A stretch of 64,000 bases of DNA from Enterobacter hormaechei subsp. hoffmannii (GTDB lineage: Bacteria > Pseudomonadota > Gammaproteobacteria > Enterobacterales > Enterobacteriaceae): positions 2,542,001-2,606,000 of the forward strand of contig NZ_CP017186.1 of the NCBI RefSeq assembly GCF_001729745.1. Reading direction: 5' to 3'. The notes below the pieces were generated by a model. It was given only the letters and a program-made list of their open reading frames with translations. It ran no database searches and had not been told where the DNA came from. Each line of letters begins with the position of its first letter. Positions within the stretch are counted from its first letter, which is position 1. The position numbers and the translations under genes were made by a program. Positions 51,978 to 63,006 of the stretch are shown here, piece by piece.

Positions 51978-52988
51978 ATGGTTAAGGTCGGTATTAACGG
52001 TTTCGGCCGTATCGGACGTAATGTCCTGCGCGCGGCGCTGGGCAATCCGGATCTCCAGATTGTGGCCATTAACGATCTGACGGACAGTAAAACCCTCGCC
52101 CATCTGCTGAAATATGACTCTCTGCTCGGCACGCTACCGGTACCTGTGGAAGCGGCGGACGGCGCGCTACAGGTTGACGGGCAACGCATCACCGTATTCA
52201 GTGAACGCGACCCGGCAAACATTCCGTGGAAAGACGCTGACGTTGAGGTGGTAATCGAAGCCACCGGTTTCTTCACCGAACGTGATAAAGCGGCGGTGCA
52301 TATCACGAGCGGCGGCGCAAAACGCGTCATTATTTCCGCCCCGGCTAAAAATGATGATCTTACGGTGGTAATGGGCGTGAACCACACGCTGTACGATCCG
52401 GCCCAGCATTTTGTGGTCAGTAACGGGAGTTGCACCACTAACGGTCTGGCGCCAGCGGCGCAGGTGCTGCACCAGCAGTTTGGCATTGAACACGGGCTGA
52501 TGAACACCACGCATGCCTACACCAACAGCCAGGCGCTGCATGACCAGCCAGAAAAAGATCTACGCGGCGCGCGTGCGGCAGCATTATCGATTGTGCCTTA
52601 TTCCAGCGGCGCGGCAAAAGCGCTCGGGAAAGTAATCCCCGAACTGGACGGTAAACTCACCGGGTATTCCCTGCGCGTGCCGGTGCCAGTGGTGTCGATT
52701 GTCGATCTGACGGTGACGCTGAGCCGCAACGTGACCGCCGAAGAGGTGAATGACGCGTTCCGTCAGGCTGCCGGTAGCGGGCCGCTGAAAGGCATCCTGG
52801 GCTACAGCGATGAACCGCTTGTCTCCAGTGATTATCAGGGCGACCCGCGCTCATCCATTATCGACGGGCTTTCAACGCTGGTGATTGGCGGGAATATGGT
52901 GAAGATCCTGTCGTGGTATGACAACGAGTGGGGCTTCTCAAACCGTCTGGTGGATTTGGCGGTGCTGATGGATAAAAAAGGGTTGTAG
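51978..52988 (+). CDS. type I glyceraldehyde-3-phosphate dehydrogenase, second copy type
   Basis: A 336-residue NAD-dependent GAPDH with N-terminal V-K-V-G-I-N-G-F-G-R-I-G-R. The catalytic Cys152 lies in S-N-G-S-C-T-T-N-G-L-A-P, with the helper His in N-T-T-H-A-Y-T. The usual block is S-N-A-S-C-T-T-N-C-L-A-P, so the second Cys is replaced by Gly. AAGGAG lies before the ATG at 51978; the frame's extension upstream to 51912 is not GAPDH-like. It is distinct from the expected E. coli-like gapA. Pairing with the GlxA-type regulator suggests conditional expression. Confidence 0.85.
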   Translation: MVKVGINGFGRIGRNVLRAALGNPDLQIVAINDLTDSKTLAHLLKYDSLLGTLPVPVEAADGALQVDGQRITVFSERDPANIPWKDADVEVVIEATGFFTERDKAAVHITSGGAKRVIISAPAKNDDLTVVMGVNHTLYDPAQHFVVSNGSCTTNGLAPAAQVLHQQFGIEHGLMNTTHAYTNSQALHDQPEKDLRGARAAALSIVPYSSGAAKALGKVIPELDGKLTGYSLRVPVPVVSIVDLTVTLSRNVTAEEVNDAFRQAAGSGPLKGILGYSDEPLVSSDYQGDPRSSIIDGLSTLVIGGNMVKILSWYDNEWGFSNRLVDLAVLMDKKGL

Positions 52989-52995
52989 GGCTTAA

Positions 52996-53021
52996 GCCGG
53001 GTGGCATGAAGCTTACCCGGC
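52996..53021 (+). terminator. REP-like hairpin after GAPDH
   Basis: GCCGGGT and ACCCGGC arms flank a 12-nt loop, followed by CTTTCC. It is a REP-type terminator with the same core (GCCGGGTxxC) as the element at 61842-61918. Confidence 0.6.
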
Positions 53022-53201
53022 CTTTCCGTGGTGTGGTTAAAAATTAAGTAATCCAACCCTGGTGTAGTGAAAGCGCACCCGAATTTTCTGGTTATGCGAA
53101 AAATGGGACATTCAACACGCGAAGTTATCGATATTCGTCTAAGGTTTTCAGGTAATTGACAACAGCGGTCACGCTGCTCAGCGAAGACAGGAGACGAACC
53201 G

Positions 53202-54884
53202 ATGATAAGACCTCGCGCACGACGCCCCGCTTTTTTACCCCTTGCGTTGGCAGGCGCACTACTCGGTGTTACCGCATTTGGTTATGCTGAAGACCAGCCA
53301 ACGAGCCAGCAAAGCTCACCTGATATTCTTCTTGGCCCCCTCTTTAATGACGTTCAGAGCGCCAAACTGTTCCCGGATCAGAAAACCTTCGCGGATGCCG
53401 TTCCCAAAAGCGACCCGCTGATGATCCTGGCGGATTACCGGATGCAGCATACCCAGTCCGGTTTTGACCTGCGTCACTTCGTGGAGATGAACTTTATCCT
53501 GCCGAAGGAGGGTGAGAAATATGTTCCCCCTGAGGGCCAGAGCCTGCGCGAACACATAGACGATCTGTGGCCTGTGCTGACCCGCACCACCGACAAAGCG
53601 AACAAATGGGACTCCCTCCTGCCTCTGCCAAAACCCTATGTCGTGCCGGGAGGACGATTCCGCGAAGTCTATTACTGGGACAGCTATTTCACCATGCTGG
53701 GGCTAGCCGAGAGCGGCCACTGGGATAAGATCGGCGACATGGTGGACAACTTCGCATACGAGCTTGATACCTGGGGCCATATCCCTAACGGTAACCGCAG
53801 CTACTACCTGAGCCGCTCTCAGCCACCGTTCTTTTCTTTGATGGTGGAACTGTTGGCCACGCATGACAGCGACGCGTTGAAGAAATACCGTCCGCAGATG
53901 GAGAAGGAGTATGCCTACTGGATGGAGGGGGCTGATGGGCTCCAGCCTGGTCAGGCAAACAAACGCGTAGTGAAGCTGGATGACGGCTCCCTCCTCAACC
54001 GCTACTGGGACGATCTGGACACGCCACGCCCTGAGTCGTGGCTGGATGACGTGACCACCGCCAAAAATAACCCTAACCGTCCGGCCACCGAGATTTACCG
54101 CGATCTGCGCTCTGCCGCGGCCTCGGGCTGGGATTTCAGCTCCCGCTGGATGGACGATCCCCAGAAGCTGGGTACCATCCGCACCACCAGCATCGTGCCG
54201 GTGGATCTGAATGCGCTGATGTTTAAGATGGAAAAACTGCTGGCCCGTGCCAGCCAGGAAGATGGGGATACCGCCAGCGCAAGTAAATATGACGCGCTGG
54301 CCTCCGCACGTCAGAAAGCCATGGAGAGCCACCTGTGGAACGATAAAGAGGGCTGGTATGCGGATTACGATCTGAAAACCAGGAAGGTGCGTAATCAGCT
54401 GACTGCCGCGGCCCTCTTCCCGCTGTATGTGAAGGCCGCATCACAGGATCGCGCCGATAAAGTGGCCGCAGCCGCATCGTCGCGCCTGCTGAAACCGGGC
54501 GGTATTTCTACCACCACCATCAACAGCGGGCAGCAGTGGGATGCGCCGAACGGCTGGGCGCCGTTGCAGTGGGTAGCGGTGGAAGGGTTGCAGAACTATG
54601 GTCAGCAGAAAGTGGCGATGGACGTGACCTGGCGTTTCCTGAAAAACGTTCAGCATACCTACGATCGCGAGAAGAAACTGGTTGAGAAGTACGATGTCTC
54701 TTCGACAGGTACCGGCGGTGGCGGCGGTGAGTATCCGTTGCAGGACGGTTTCGGCTGGAGTAACGGTGTGACGCTCAGGATGCTGGACATGGTCTGCCCG
54801 AAAGAGAAGCCGTGCGACAGCGTACCGGAGAATCAGTCTGCGGCAAACGATGATGTTGCACCTGCTAAACAGGCGGCGCAGTAG
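53202..54884 (+). CDS. treA: periplasmic trehalase TreA
   Basis: A 560-residue periplasmic trehalase that splits trehalose into two glucoses under osmotic stress. It has a signal peptide (to about residue 30) and trehalase signatures [15 protein letters not shown] and [10 protein letters not shown], then a Gly-rich G-G-G-G-G-E-Y-P region. The ATG at 53202 follows a GGAG-type site (CAGGAGACG). In E. coli treA is RpoS-controlled; a matching promoter is not clearly visible here. Confidence 0.95.
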   Translation: MIRPRARRPAFLPLALAGALLGVTAFGYAEDQPTSQQSSPDILLGPLFNDVQSAKLFPDQKTFADAVPKSDPLMILADYRMQHTQSGFDLRHFVEMNFILPKEGEKYVPPEGQSLREHIDDLWPVLTRTTDKANKWDSLLPLPKPYVVPGGRFREVYYWDSYFTMLGLAESGHWDKIGDMVDNFAYELDTWGHIPNGNRSYYLSRSQPPFFSLMVELLATHDSDALKKYRPQMEKEYAYWMEGADGLQPGQANKRVVKLDDGSLLNRYWDDLDTPRPESWLDDVTTAKNNPNRPATEIYRDLRSAAASGWDFSSRWMDDPQKLGTIRTTSIVPVDLNALMFKMEKLLARASQEDGDTASASKYDALASARQKAMESHLWNDKEGWYADYDLKTRKVRNQLTAAALFPLYVKAASQDRADKVAAAASSRLLKPGGISTTTINSGQQWDAPNGWAPLQWVAVEGLQNYGQQKVAMDVTWRFLKNVQHTYDREKKLVEKYDVSSTGTGGGGGEYPLQDGFGWSNGVTLRMLDMVCPKEKPCDSVPENQSAANDDVAPAKQAAQ

Positions 54885-55335
54885 CGCCCCTCACCCTAAC
54901 CCTCTCCCCAAAGGGGCGAGGGTTCCCCAGTGATTTCAAAGCAGAAGCAATAACGCTGCCTTCAGAATAACTGAGAGCTTTCAGCGATGACCTGGTCCGG
55001 CTGTAAATCGCTGAGGCGTTTCCTGAAGGCCGGGGCGAGGCGCAGGGATGCGCCGAGAGGGCGGCTTTACAGGGACGTTGCCTCCGCCCGTACCCGATAA
55101 GCCGGAAGGAATAAGCCGAGGGCACCGCGAAGCGGCGATTTACCGCCGGGAGCCCGGGTCGCCAGGGTGGTGGCGACTGAGCCACCCTGGCACGTTCACC
55201 GGTCATGTCGTTACAGAGTAGCAAGGAACATAAAGTGAACGGAATGACCACCACCGCCGTATGTTCCCCTCACCCTAACCCTCTCCCCGGAGGGGCGAGG
55301 GGACTGTTCAGTGCGGTAGCGCCACCGGGCTTTTT
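54885..55335. repeat. intergenic repeat element between treA and the siderophore receptor
   Basis: Two copies of a C-rich repeat flank this space (54887-54922 and 55266-55302; CCCTCACCCTAACCCTCTCCCC followed by GGGGCGAGGG). Each can form a hairpin and they point the same way. Between them is a GC-rich block (about 55010-55220) with a strong stem-loop at 55162-55190 (CCAGGGTGG and CCACCCTGG). The block has no believable gene; the 129-codon minus frame there is a by-product of its composition. It looks like a dispersed intergenic repeat of Enterobacteriaceae, which needs a genome-wide count to prove. Confidence 0.6.
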
Positions 55336-57438
55336 TCAGAAGCTGTAGCTCGCCCCGACCTGGAAGGTGCGGTCGCGGCCTATCCAGCAGTTGGTCGCGT
55401 CATAGCAGGTGAGCGTCTCTTTGTTGGTGACGTTCTGCGCGCTCGCTTTCAGCGCCAGCCCCTCCAGCGATGGCGCCAGTTCGCCCATGCGGTAAGATGC
55501 CGCCAGATCGTACTGCGTCGTACCGCCCAGCTTGCCTGCATCATTGGCTGGCGAGATCTCCATCGGCCCGGTGTAGCGTGCACCAGCCCCCAGCGTTAAC
55601 CCTCTCAGCGGCGTGCTGTCAAAGGTGTAATCTCCCCACAGATTAAAGGCGTTCTCAGGGACCTGCGTCGGTCGTTTGCCCTGGTACTTGTCATCTTCGG
55701 TATTGATGGCGTGGGTGTAGGCATAATTGGCAATCAGCGTCAGGTTATCCGTTGGACGACTAATAGCGGAAAGCTCCGCGCCTTTCGATTCCACTTCCCC
55801 GGTCTGGCGGTAGTTGAGGAAGCCCGGATCGCTGGTCACCACATTTTTCTGACGAATGTTAAACACCGAGGCGGTGAAGGTAGTTGCATATTCCGCCAGC
55901 AGATATTTCACCCCACCCTCCACCTGCTTACTGGTGGTGGGCTTAACGTCTTTCGCGGTCAGCGTACCCTGCGGCGATACCGGTGCGAAGCCTTCCGAAT
56001 AGCTGATAAACGGCGAGAGACCATTGTCGAAGGCATAAAGCGCCCCCAGTCGTTTGGTGAGGCGATCCTGCGATACCCAGGCTTTGTCACCGTTTTGCAG
56101 ATAGTTGGTGGTGACGGAACGGTAGTCGTCAAAGCGCAGGCTGGCCAGCACGTTAAGCCCGCCAAACGCAATCTGATCCTGAAGGTAATAGCCATTCTGC
56201 TGATAGCCGAGACGGTTTTTCTGCGCGGTTACAAGCCCCAGCGCATCGTTATCGATCTGCGAGTGATTCGGATTGCGCATATCGATACCCGGTGTGGACG
56301 AGGCGTAACGATAATGGAAGTGAGAGTTCAGCTTCTGGTAGTCAAAGCCCGCCAGCAGATGATGTTGCCAGTCCCCCAGCGCGACGGTTCGGGTAACCTG
56401 GTTATCAATGTTGAAGCTCTGCAAATCTTCATCCGTGGTATAGGCGAAGCGGTTAAGCTGGTAGACCTCGCTGCCCGTCCCGGTGGAATAGGCGCTGCGC
56501 TGGTGGGTATCCACGTCAAAGTAGCGCGCTTTCTGGTTAAAGCCCCAGCCACTGTCAAACTCATGCTCAAAGCTGTAGCCCAGCATCCACTGGCGCTGTT
56601 TGAAGCCGCTCCACTCATCCCCGGCATAGTCACGACGATCGGCGTATTTAGACCGCAGATAGCTTAGCGGCATCGGATCAGACGGCGTCAGGCTCGGCGT
56701 ATTTTGCGCCAGCGCGTCAATGGTCAGGCGCGTTTTGTCATCCGGCTGCCAGGTCACGGAGGGGGCCACCAGATAGTTTTCATAGCGCGTGGTGTGCGCC
56801 TGTTCGTCACTTTCCGTCGCTTTGCCCAGCAGACGATAGTTCCAGTCGCTGTTCGCGATCTGCCCCGTGGAATCCAGGTACCCCTCTTTCAGATTGCGGT
56901 TTCCGGTATTAAAGCCCAGTTCCGTTTTCGCCTCTTTCTGCGGCTTTTTACTCTGAATATTGACCAGCCCGCCCGGGGAGCCGCCGCCATACAGCACGGA
57001 TGACGGCCCCTTCAGGATATCGACGCTCTCAATCAGCAGCGGATCGATTCGCGCTTTGGTGTTCCCGGTGACGTTATAGGGAAGTTGCAGGCCGTTGTAG
57101 AACTCCTGATCGACGTTGAACCCGCGGATTTTGTACTCGCTCATGTAAGAGGTGCTCCCGCGCACCTCCGTGGAAACGCCCGGCGCATAGCGCAGGATCT
57201 CGTTTACCGAACTGGCGTGCCGCTGCTCAATCTCTTTAGCGGCGATGGTGTTGATCACCTGCGGCGTTTTACTTTCCGCAACGGCTGATTTCGTGGCGCT
57301 ATTGGTCCAGGCAGGGAGCGCGCTGCCCTGCTCTGTAGCGGTTACCACGATGGTGGGTTCTTCTGCGAAAGCCTGTGTCTGCAATGCCAGCGTGACGGCG
57401 CCTGCCAACGCGCATAACGCAAAACGTGAGGTGCTCAT
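55336..57438 (-). CDS. TonB-dependent siderophore receptor (FoxA/FhuA type)
   Basis: A 700-residue outer-membrane receptor. It has a signal peptide (to about residue 25), a TonB-box region (E-E-P-T-I-V-V-T-A-T), a plug with I-R-G-F-N-V-D and G-P-S-S-V-L-Y-G-G-G-S-P-G-G-L-V-N, and a beta-barrel ending in S-Y-S-F. A pair L-T-C-Y and N-C-W near the C-terminus resembles the FhuA/FoxA subfamily of hydroxamate siderophore receptors. Ferrioxamine-type transport is the likely role, but the substrate cannot be read from sequence. A Fur box lies upstream, so iron repression is expected. Confidence 0.85.
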   Translation of the reverse strand: MSTSRFALCALAGAVTLALQTQAFAEEPTIVVTATEQGSALPAWTNSATKSAVAESKTPQVINTIAAKEIEQRHASSVNEILRYAPGVSTEVRGSTSYMSEYKIRGFNVDQEFYNGLQLPYNVTGNTKARIDPLLIESVDILKGPSSVLYGGGSPGGLVNIQSKKPQKEAKTELGFNTGNRNLKEGYLDSTGQIANSDWNYRLLGKATESDEQAHTTRYENYLVAPSVTWQPDDKTRLTIDALAQNTPSLTPSDPMPLSYLRSKYADRRDYAGDEWSGFKQRQWMLGYSFEHEFDSGWGFNQKARYFDVDTHQRSAYSTGTGSEVYQLNRFAYTTDEDLQSFNIDNQVTRTVALGDWQHHLLAGFDYQKLNSHFHYRYASSTPGIDMRNPNHSQIDNDALGLVTAQKNRLGYQQNGYYLQDQIAFGGLNVLASLRFDDYRSVTTNYLQNGDKAWVSQDRLTKRLGALYAFDNGLSPFISYSEGFAPVSPQGTLTAKDVKPTTSKQVEGGVKYLLAEYATTFTASVFNIRQKNVVTSDPGFLNYRQTGEVESKGAELSAISRPTDNLTLIANYAYTHAINTEDDKYQGKRPTQVPENAFNLWGDYTFDSTPLRGLTLGAGARYTGPMEISPANDAGKLGGTTQYDLAASYRMGELAPSLEGLALKASAQNVTNKETLTCYDATNCWIGRDRTFQVGASYSF

Positions 57439-57471
57439 AGTGTCGTCTTATTATTAGATGATATTGGGAAC

Positions 57472-57490
57472 GACAATTATTATCATTTTT
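57472..57490 (-). promoter_or_regulatory. Fur box upstream of the siderophore receptor
   Basis: Read on the minus strand, AAAAATGATAATAATTGTC matches the 19-bp Fur consensus (GATAATGATAATCATTATC) at about 15 positions by my alignment. It lies 34 nt before the receptor start, overlapping the place where its promoter should be. Confidence 0.7.
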
Positions 57491-57532
57491 ATTACCGAAT
57501 CAATATCAGCGGAGAAAAACAGATCGTTTGTA

Positions 57533-57559
57533 TTAAGTTTCATGCCAGCGTGCCGATAA
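57533..57559 (+). promoter_or_regulatory. sigma-28 (FliA) promoter of ycgR
   Basis: TTAAGTTT, an 11-base spacer and GCCGATAA match the FliA consensus (TAAAGTTT-N11-GCCGATAA) with one change. It lies 40 nt before the GTG start of ycgR, which is a class 3 flagellar gene in E. coli. Confidence 0.85.
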
Positions 57560-57598
57560 CCCAGAGACAGTCTGTCATCTATCGAGGAGCCATCTGGC

Positions 57599-58330
57599 GT
57601 GAGTAGCTACAGTGAGCAGTTCCTGAAACAAAATCCGCTGGCTGTATTAGGGGTGTTACGCGACCTGAAAAAGGGCGAGGTGCCGCTGCGCATCAACTGG
57701 TCAACCAGCCAGTTTATCAGCAAGATCCTGGACGTGACGGCAGAACACCTGATCGTGGATCTGGGTAGCCAGAGCGATGAAAACCGTGCCGCGCTACAGG
57801 CAGAAAACCTCTCGGTGATGGCCGAAACGCAGGGGGCTAAAGTCGAGTTTATACTGCCTCGCCTGACCACGATCGTGTACCAGGGTTTGCCTGCGTTTAT
57901 CACCCCCCTGCCCGCTAATCTCTGGTTCGTGCAGCGCCGCGAGTATTTTCGCATCAGCGCCCCGCTTCACCCGGCCTACTTCTGTAAGGCGAAAATGCCG
58001 GACAAAAAAGAGATCCGCTTTCGTCTCTTCGACCTGTCGCTGGGCGGCATGGGAGCGTTGATGGATATGCCGAAGCCGGAAGGGCTGGTGGAAGGTATGC
58101 GTTTTAGTCAGATCGAGCTGGATATGGGCGGATGGGGACGCTTCTGGTTTGACGCCCAGCTGATTGCCATCAGCGAGCGCAAGGTGGTGGACGGCAAAAA
58201 CGAAACCATTACCACGCCGCGATTGAGTTTTCGCTTTCTGAATGTCGGGCCAGGCGCCGAGCGCGAACTACAGCGCATCATTTTTTCACTGGAGCGTGAA
58301 GCGCGGGAACGCGCGAATAAAGTGCGCTGA
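57599..58330 (+). CDS. ycgR: c-di-GMP-binding flagellar brake protein YcgR
   Basis: A 243-residue YcgR. The N-terminal YcgR domain is followed by PilZ with R-R-E-Y-F-R at 113-118 (the RxxxR motif) and D-L-S-L-G-G at 145-150 (D/NxSxxG). Binding of c-di-GMP makes it slow the flagellar motor. The start is a GTG at 57599. A clear FliA promoter lies upstream. Confidence 0.93.
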   Translation: MSSYSEQFLKQNPLAVLGVLRDLKKGEVPLRINWSTSQFISKILDVTAEHLIVDLGSQSDENRAALQAENLSVMAETQGAKVEFILPRLTTIVYQGLPAFITPLPANLWFVQRREYFRISAPLHPAYFCKAKMPDKKEIRFRLFDLSLGGMGALMDMPKPEGLVEGMRFSQIELDMGGWGRFWFDAQLIAISERKVVDGKNETITTPRLSFRFLNVGPGAERELQRIIFSLEREARERANKVR

Positions 58331-58335
58331 AAGGC

Positions 58336-58360
58336 GTCGGGCAGCGTGCTGCCGCCCGAC
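58336..58360. terminator. hairpin between convergent ycgR and emtA
   Basis: GTCGGGCAG and CTGCCGCCCGAC form a hairpin in the 37-nt space between the ends of two convergent genes, so it can act in both directions. Confidence 0.65.
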
Positions 58361-58367
58361 AAAGACG

Positions 58368-58979
58368 TTACATGGCGTCCATTGCTTTCTGTACTTTCCA
58401 GATATAACGTGGAGCCTGTGCTGACGGATGATTCTTCACAACGTGTTCGAAGAATTCATCTTTATCCATATCGTTAATCTCTTCTATCGCCTCTTTGCGA
58501 TCGGATGAGAAGGTTCGGAGCAGCGCGCCAGCTCCGTTAACGTACGACACCACCAGCGCATATTGCATCACTTCCGGATCGTCAATCCCCTTCAGAATGC
58601 CATGCTCCAGAATGCTCAGGTAAGCGGTTCCCATAGAGATATTACGTTCCGGGTTTTTCAGCTCGCTGGTGGATGGCTGTCCCTTCCAGCCCATGTAGCG
58701 ATAGACCTCTCTTCCCGCCGTAGAGGCTTTTAACTGCATCAGCCCCACCGCATTCGATTTACTCACCAGCGTCGGGTTACCGCCGGACTCCACGGCGATG
58801 ATCGCGGTGATCAGGCGCGGGCTCACGCCCCAGGCCTTCCCGGCTTGTTCGCTGATCGGCATCCACTGCATGGCCCGCTTTACCGGGACTTCAGGATTCC
58901 AGGGGGGATTTTTATAATCATGTTTTGAACTACAGCCAGCGAGCAACACAATCAAAAAAGCAAACCATCTCAATTTCAC
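58368..58979 (-). CDS. emtA: membrane-bound endo-lytic transglycosylase EmtA (MltE)
   Basis: A 203-residue lipoprotein (lipobox L-L-A-G-C, Cys16) that cuts peptidoglycan from within glycan strands. The catalytic Glu64 lies in A-V-E-S-G-G-N-P, and the family blocks [17 protein letters not shown] and V-S-Y-V-N-G-A-G follow. Length and Glu position equal E. coli MltE. Confidence 0.95.
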   Translation of the reverse strand: MKLRWFAFLIVLLAGCSSKHDYKNPPWNPEVPVKRAMQWMPISEQAGKAWGVSPRLITAIIAVESGGNPTLVSKSNAVGLMQLKASTAGREVYRYMGWKGQPSTSELKNPERNISMGTAYLSILEHGILKGIDDPEVMQYALVVSYVNGAGALLRTFSSDRKEAIEEINDMDKDEFFEHVVKNHPSAQAPRYIWKVQKAMDAM

Positions 58980-59086
58980 GTCATCTATCCTTATAGCCGG
59001 TCATCGCGGTACGTCGCCCCTTGAAGCAGGCGGCGTATAAGCGGCATGATATAGACAATTAGATTCTCATTCAGCAAGGAATTGCC

Positions 59087-60001
59087 ATGCCTCAGTTTCA
59101 TCTCATCGCACCGTCGGGCTACTGCATCAACCAGGAGGCGGCACAGCGGGGCGTTCAGCGCCTGCTGGAAATGGGCCATCAGGTAGAAAATCAGACAATT
59201 ATCCCCCGCCGCATGCAGCGTTTTGCCGGTACGGAGGCGCAGAGACTGAGCGATATCAACAGCCTGGCGACGCTGGAAGGTGAAAACACTATTGTGCTGG
59301 CCGTGCGCGGCGGCTATGGCGCAAGCCGACTGCTGGAGAGCATCGACTGGTCCGGGCTGGCCGCACGCCAGCAGCAGGATCCGCTGTTAATCTGCGGACA
59401 CAGCGATTTCACAGCGATCCAGCTCGGCCTGCTGGCGTTGCATAACGTCATTACCTTTAGCGGCCCGATGCTGGCCGGCAACTTTGGTGCGCCGGAGCTG
59501 GATGCGTTTACGCAGGACCATTTCTGGCGCGCCCTGCAAAACCCGACGTTTACCGTCGCGTGGCAAGGCAACGGACCGCACTGGGAATGTGAAGGGCAGC
59601 TGTGGGGCGGAAACCTCGCGATGCTGGTATCGCTGATTGGGACACCGTGGCTGCCGCAGATCGAGGACGGCATTCTGGTGCTGGAAGATATCAACGAACA
59701 CCCGTTCCGCGTCGAACGCATGCTGTTACAGCTTTATCACGCCGGGATCCTGGATCGGCAGTCGGCCATTGTGCTAGGCAGTTTCAGCGGGTCAGCCCCC
59801 AACGATTACGACGCGGGCTACACGCTGGAGACGATGGTCGATTTCATTCGTTCCCGGCTGGATATTCCGGTGATCGCCGGTCTGAATTTCGGCCATGAGC
59901 AGCAAACCGTTACCTTGCCACTGGGTGCCCAGGCGCACCTTGCACACGGTAATTCAGGCAGTCGGTTAACAATCAGCGGTCATCCGGTCTTAAAGGCATA
60001 A
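59087..60001 (+). CDS. ldcA: murein tetrapeptide L,D-carboxypeptidase LdcA
   Basis: A 304-residue cytoplasmic S66-family peptidase that trims the terminal D-Ala from recycled murein tetrapeptides. The nucleophile Ser106 lies in I-C-G-H-S-D-F-T, and the G-G-Y-G-A-S-R-L-L block precedes it. A C-terminal Glu/His pair (L-E-D-I-N-E and G-H-E-Q-Q) completes the site. No signal peptide. CAAGGA precedes the ATG. It is divergent from emtA, as in E. coli. Confidence 0.95.
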   Translation: MPQFHLIAPSGYCINQEAAQRGVQRLLEMGHQVENQTIIPRRMQRFAGTEAQRLSDINSLATLEGENTIVLAVRGGYGASRLLESIDWSGLAARQQQDPLLICGHSDFTAIQLGLLALHNVITFSGPMLAGNFGAPELDAFTQDHFWRALQNPTFTVAWQGNGPHWECEGQLWGGNLAMLVSLIGTPWLPQIEDGILVLEDINEHPFRVERMLLQLYHAGILDRQSAIVLGSFSGSAPNDYDAGYTLETMVDFIRSRLDIPVIAGLNFGHEQQTVTLPLGAQAHLAHGNSGSRLTISGHPVLKA

Positions 60002-60080
60002 AAAAGCCGTTATTCCCCCTCAATAAAACGCAGATACAGTTGTTAATATGTTAGGGTTTTAATAACAGCGTTCACATTGA

Positions 60081-61832
<1,752 letters not shown>

Positions 61833-61841
61833 CTGCTTTTT

Positions 61842-61918
61842 TGCCGGGTGGCGCTAACGCTTACCCGGCCTACGTTCGGGCTTTTGTAGGCCGGGTAAGG
61901 CGAAGCCGCCACCCGGCA
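61842..61918. repeat. REP/BIME element between cvrA and dadX
   Basis: Two inverted copies of a REP unit (TGCCGGGTGGCGCTAACGCT and, reversed, GGCGAAGCCGCCACCCGGCA) surround a GGCCTACGTTCGG...TTTTGTAGGCC centre. They lie between convergent genes, the usual place for such elements, and can act as a transcription end and RNA stabiliser. Confidence 0.8.
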
Positions 61919-61926
61919 CACACATG

Positions 61927-62997
61927 TTACACCGTCACAACAGGCACTCTTGACGCCAGCGCGCACATCAGTTCATACCCGACAGTGCCCGCCGCAGCGG
62001 CCACATCATCAATTTTAACCTCGTTGCCCCACAGCTCAACCGGTGAGCCGATCCCCGCCTGAGGACATGGCGTCAAATCAATAGCCAACATGTCCATTGA
62101 GACGGTGCCTACCGTGCCCGTACGCACGCCATCGACCCACACCGGAGTGCCGCTCGGGGCGATGCGCGGATAACCATCTGCATAGCCCCCCGCCACGATA
62201 CCGATACGCTGTTCGCCCGCTGCCCGATAGCGGCTGCCATAGCCCACCGTATCGCCCGCTTTCAGGGTTTGCACGCCGATAATTTCGCTTCGTAACGTCA
62301 TCACCGGCTTCAGGCCGCTGTTGGCGATATCCTGCCACTGACCTGAGGGTGACGCGCCGTACAGCACGATCCCCGGGCGCACCCAGTTGTAATGCGCCTC
62401 GGGATGCCAGAGCGTTGCCGCTGAGTTCGACAGCGAGCGCGGACAGTCCAGCCCTTCTGCCGCCTGCTCAATGCGGACCATAGCATCGGCAATGCCGTCC
62501 GGCTTTTCCGCATCGGCAAAATGCGCCATCAGCGTCATCTCACCGACGTTTTTCAGCGCACGAAGCTGCTGCCAGACCGTGTGCACACGTTCAGGCTGGA
62601 AGCCCAGTCGGTTCATACCGCTGTTCACTTTGAGATAGATATCCAGCGGGGCATGCAGCTTCGCGTCCTGAATGGCCTTGATCTGCCAGTTACTGTGAAC
62701 GCTGGTCGTCAGGCGGTACTTATCCAGCAGAGGCAGATCTTGCGCATGGAAGAATCCTTCCAGCAGCAGGATCGGTCCTTTCCAGCCGCGCTCACGCAGC
62801 AGGATGGCCTCTTCCAGATTCAGCAAGGCAAAACCGTCGGTAGCGCCGAGCGCACTCCAGATACGGTCGATACCATGACCGTAGGCGTTGGCTTTCACCA
62901 CCGACCAGACACGAGAACCCGGCGCAGCACGACGAACAATTTGCAGGTTATCCTTCAGCGCCTGCAAATCCAGCTGGGCCAGAATGGGACGGGACAT
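61927..62997 (-). CDS. dadX: catabolic alanine racemase DadX
   Basis: A 356-residue PLP enzyme that interconverts L- and D-alanine for catabolism. PLP-binding Lys35 lies in V-V-K-A-N-A-Y-G-H-G. The second catalytic residue is the Tyr in V-G-Y-G-S-R-Y. It follows dadA by 9 nt, as in the dadAX operon of E. coli. Confidence 0.96.
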   Translation of the reverse strand: MSRPILAQLDLQALKDNLQIVRRAAPGSRVWSVVKANAYGHGIDRIWSALGATDGFALLNLEEAILLRERGWKGPILLLEGFFHAQDLPLLDKYRLTTSVHSNWQIKAIQDAKLHAPLDIYLKVNSGMNRLGFQPERVHTVWQQLRALKNVGEMTLMAHFADAEKPDGIADAMVRIEQAAEGLDCPRSLSNSAATLWHPEAHYNWVRPGIVLYGASPSGQWQDIANSGLKPVMTLRSEIIGVQTLKAGDTVGYGSRYRAAGEQRIGIVAGGYADGYPRIAPSGTPVWVDGVRTGTVGTVSMDMLAIDLTPCPQAGIGSPVELWGNEVKIDDVAAAAGTVGYELMCALASRVPVVTV

Positions 62998-63006
62998 GAC
63001 GACTCC

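Noticed and set aside
54865..55254. A 129-codon minus-strand frame between treA and the receptor
   Set aside because: It runs through hairpins and a dispersed-type repeat; the composition explains the open frame.
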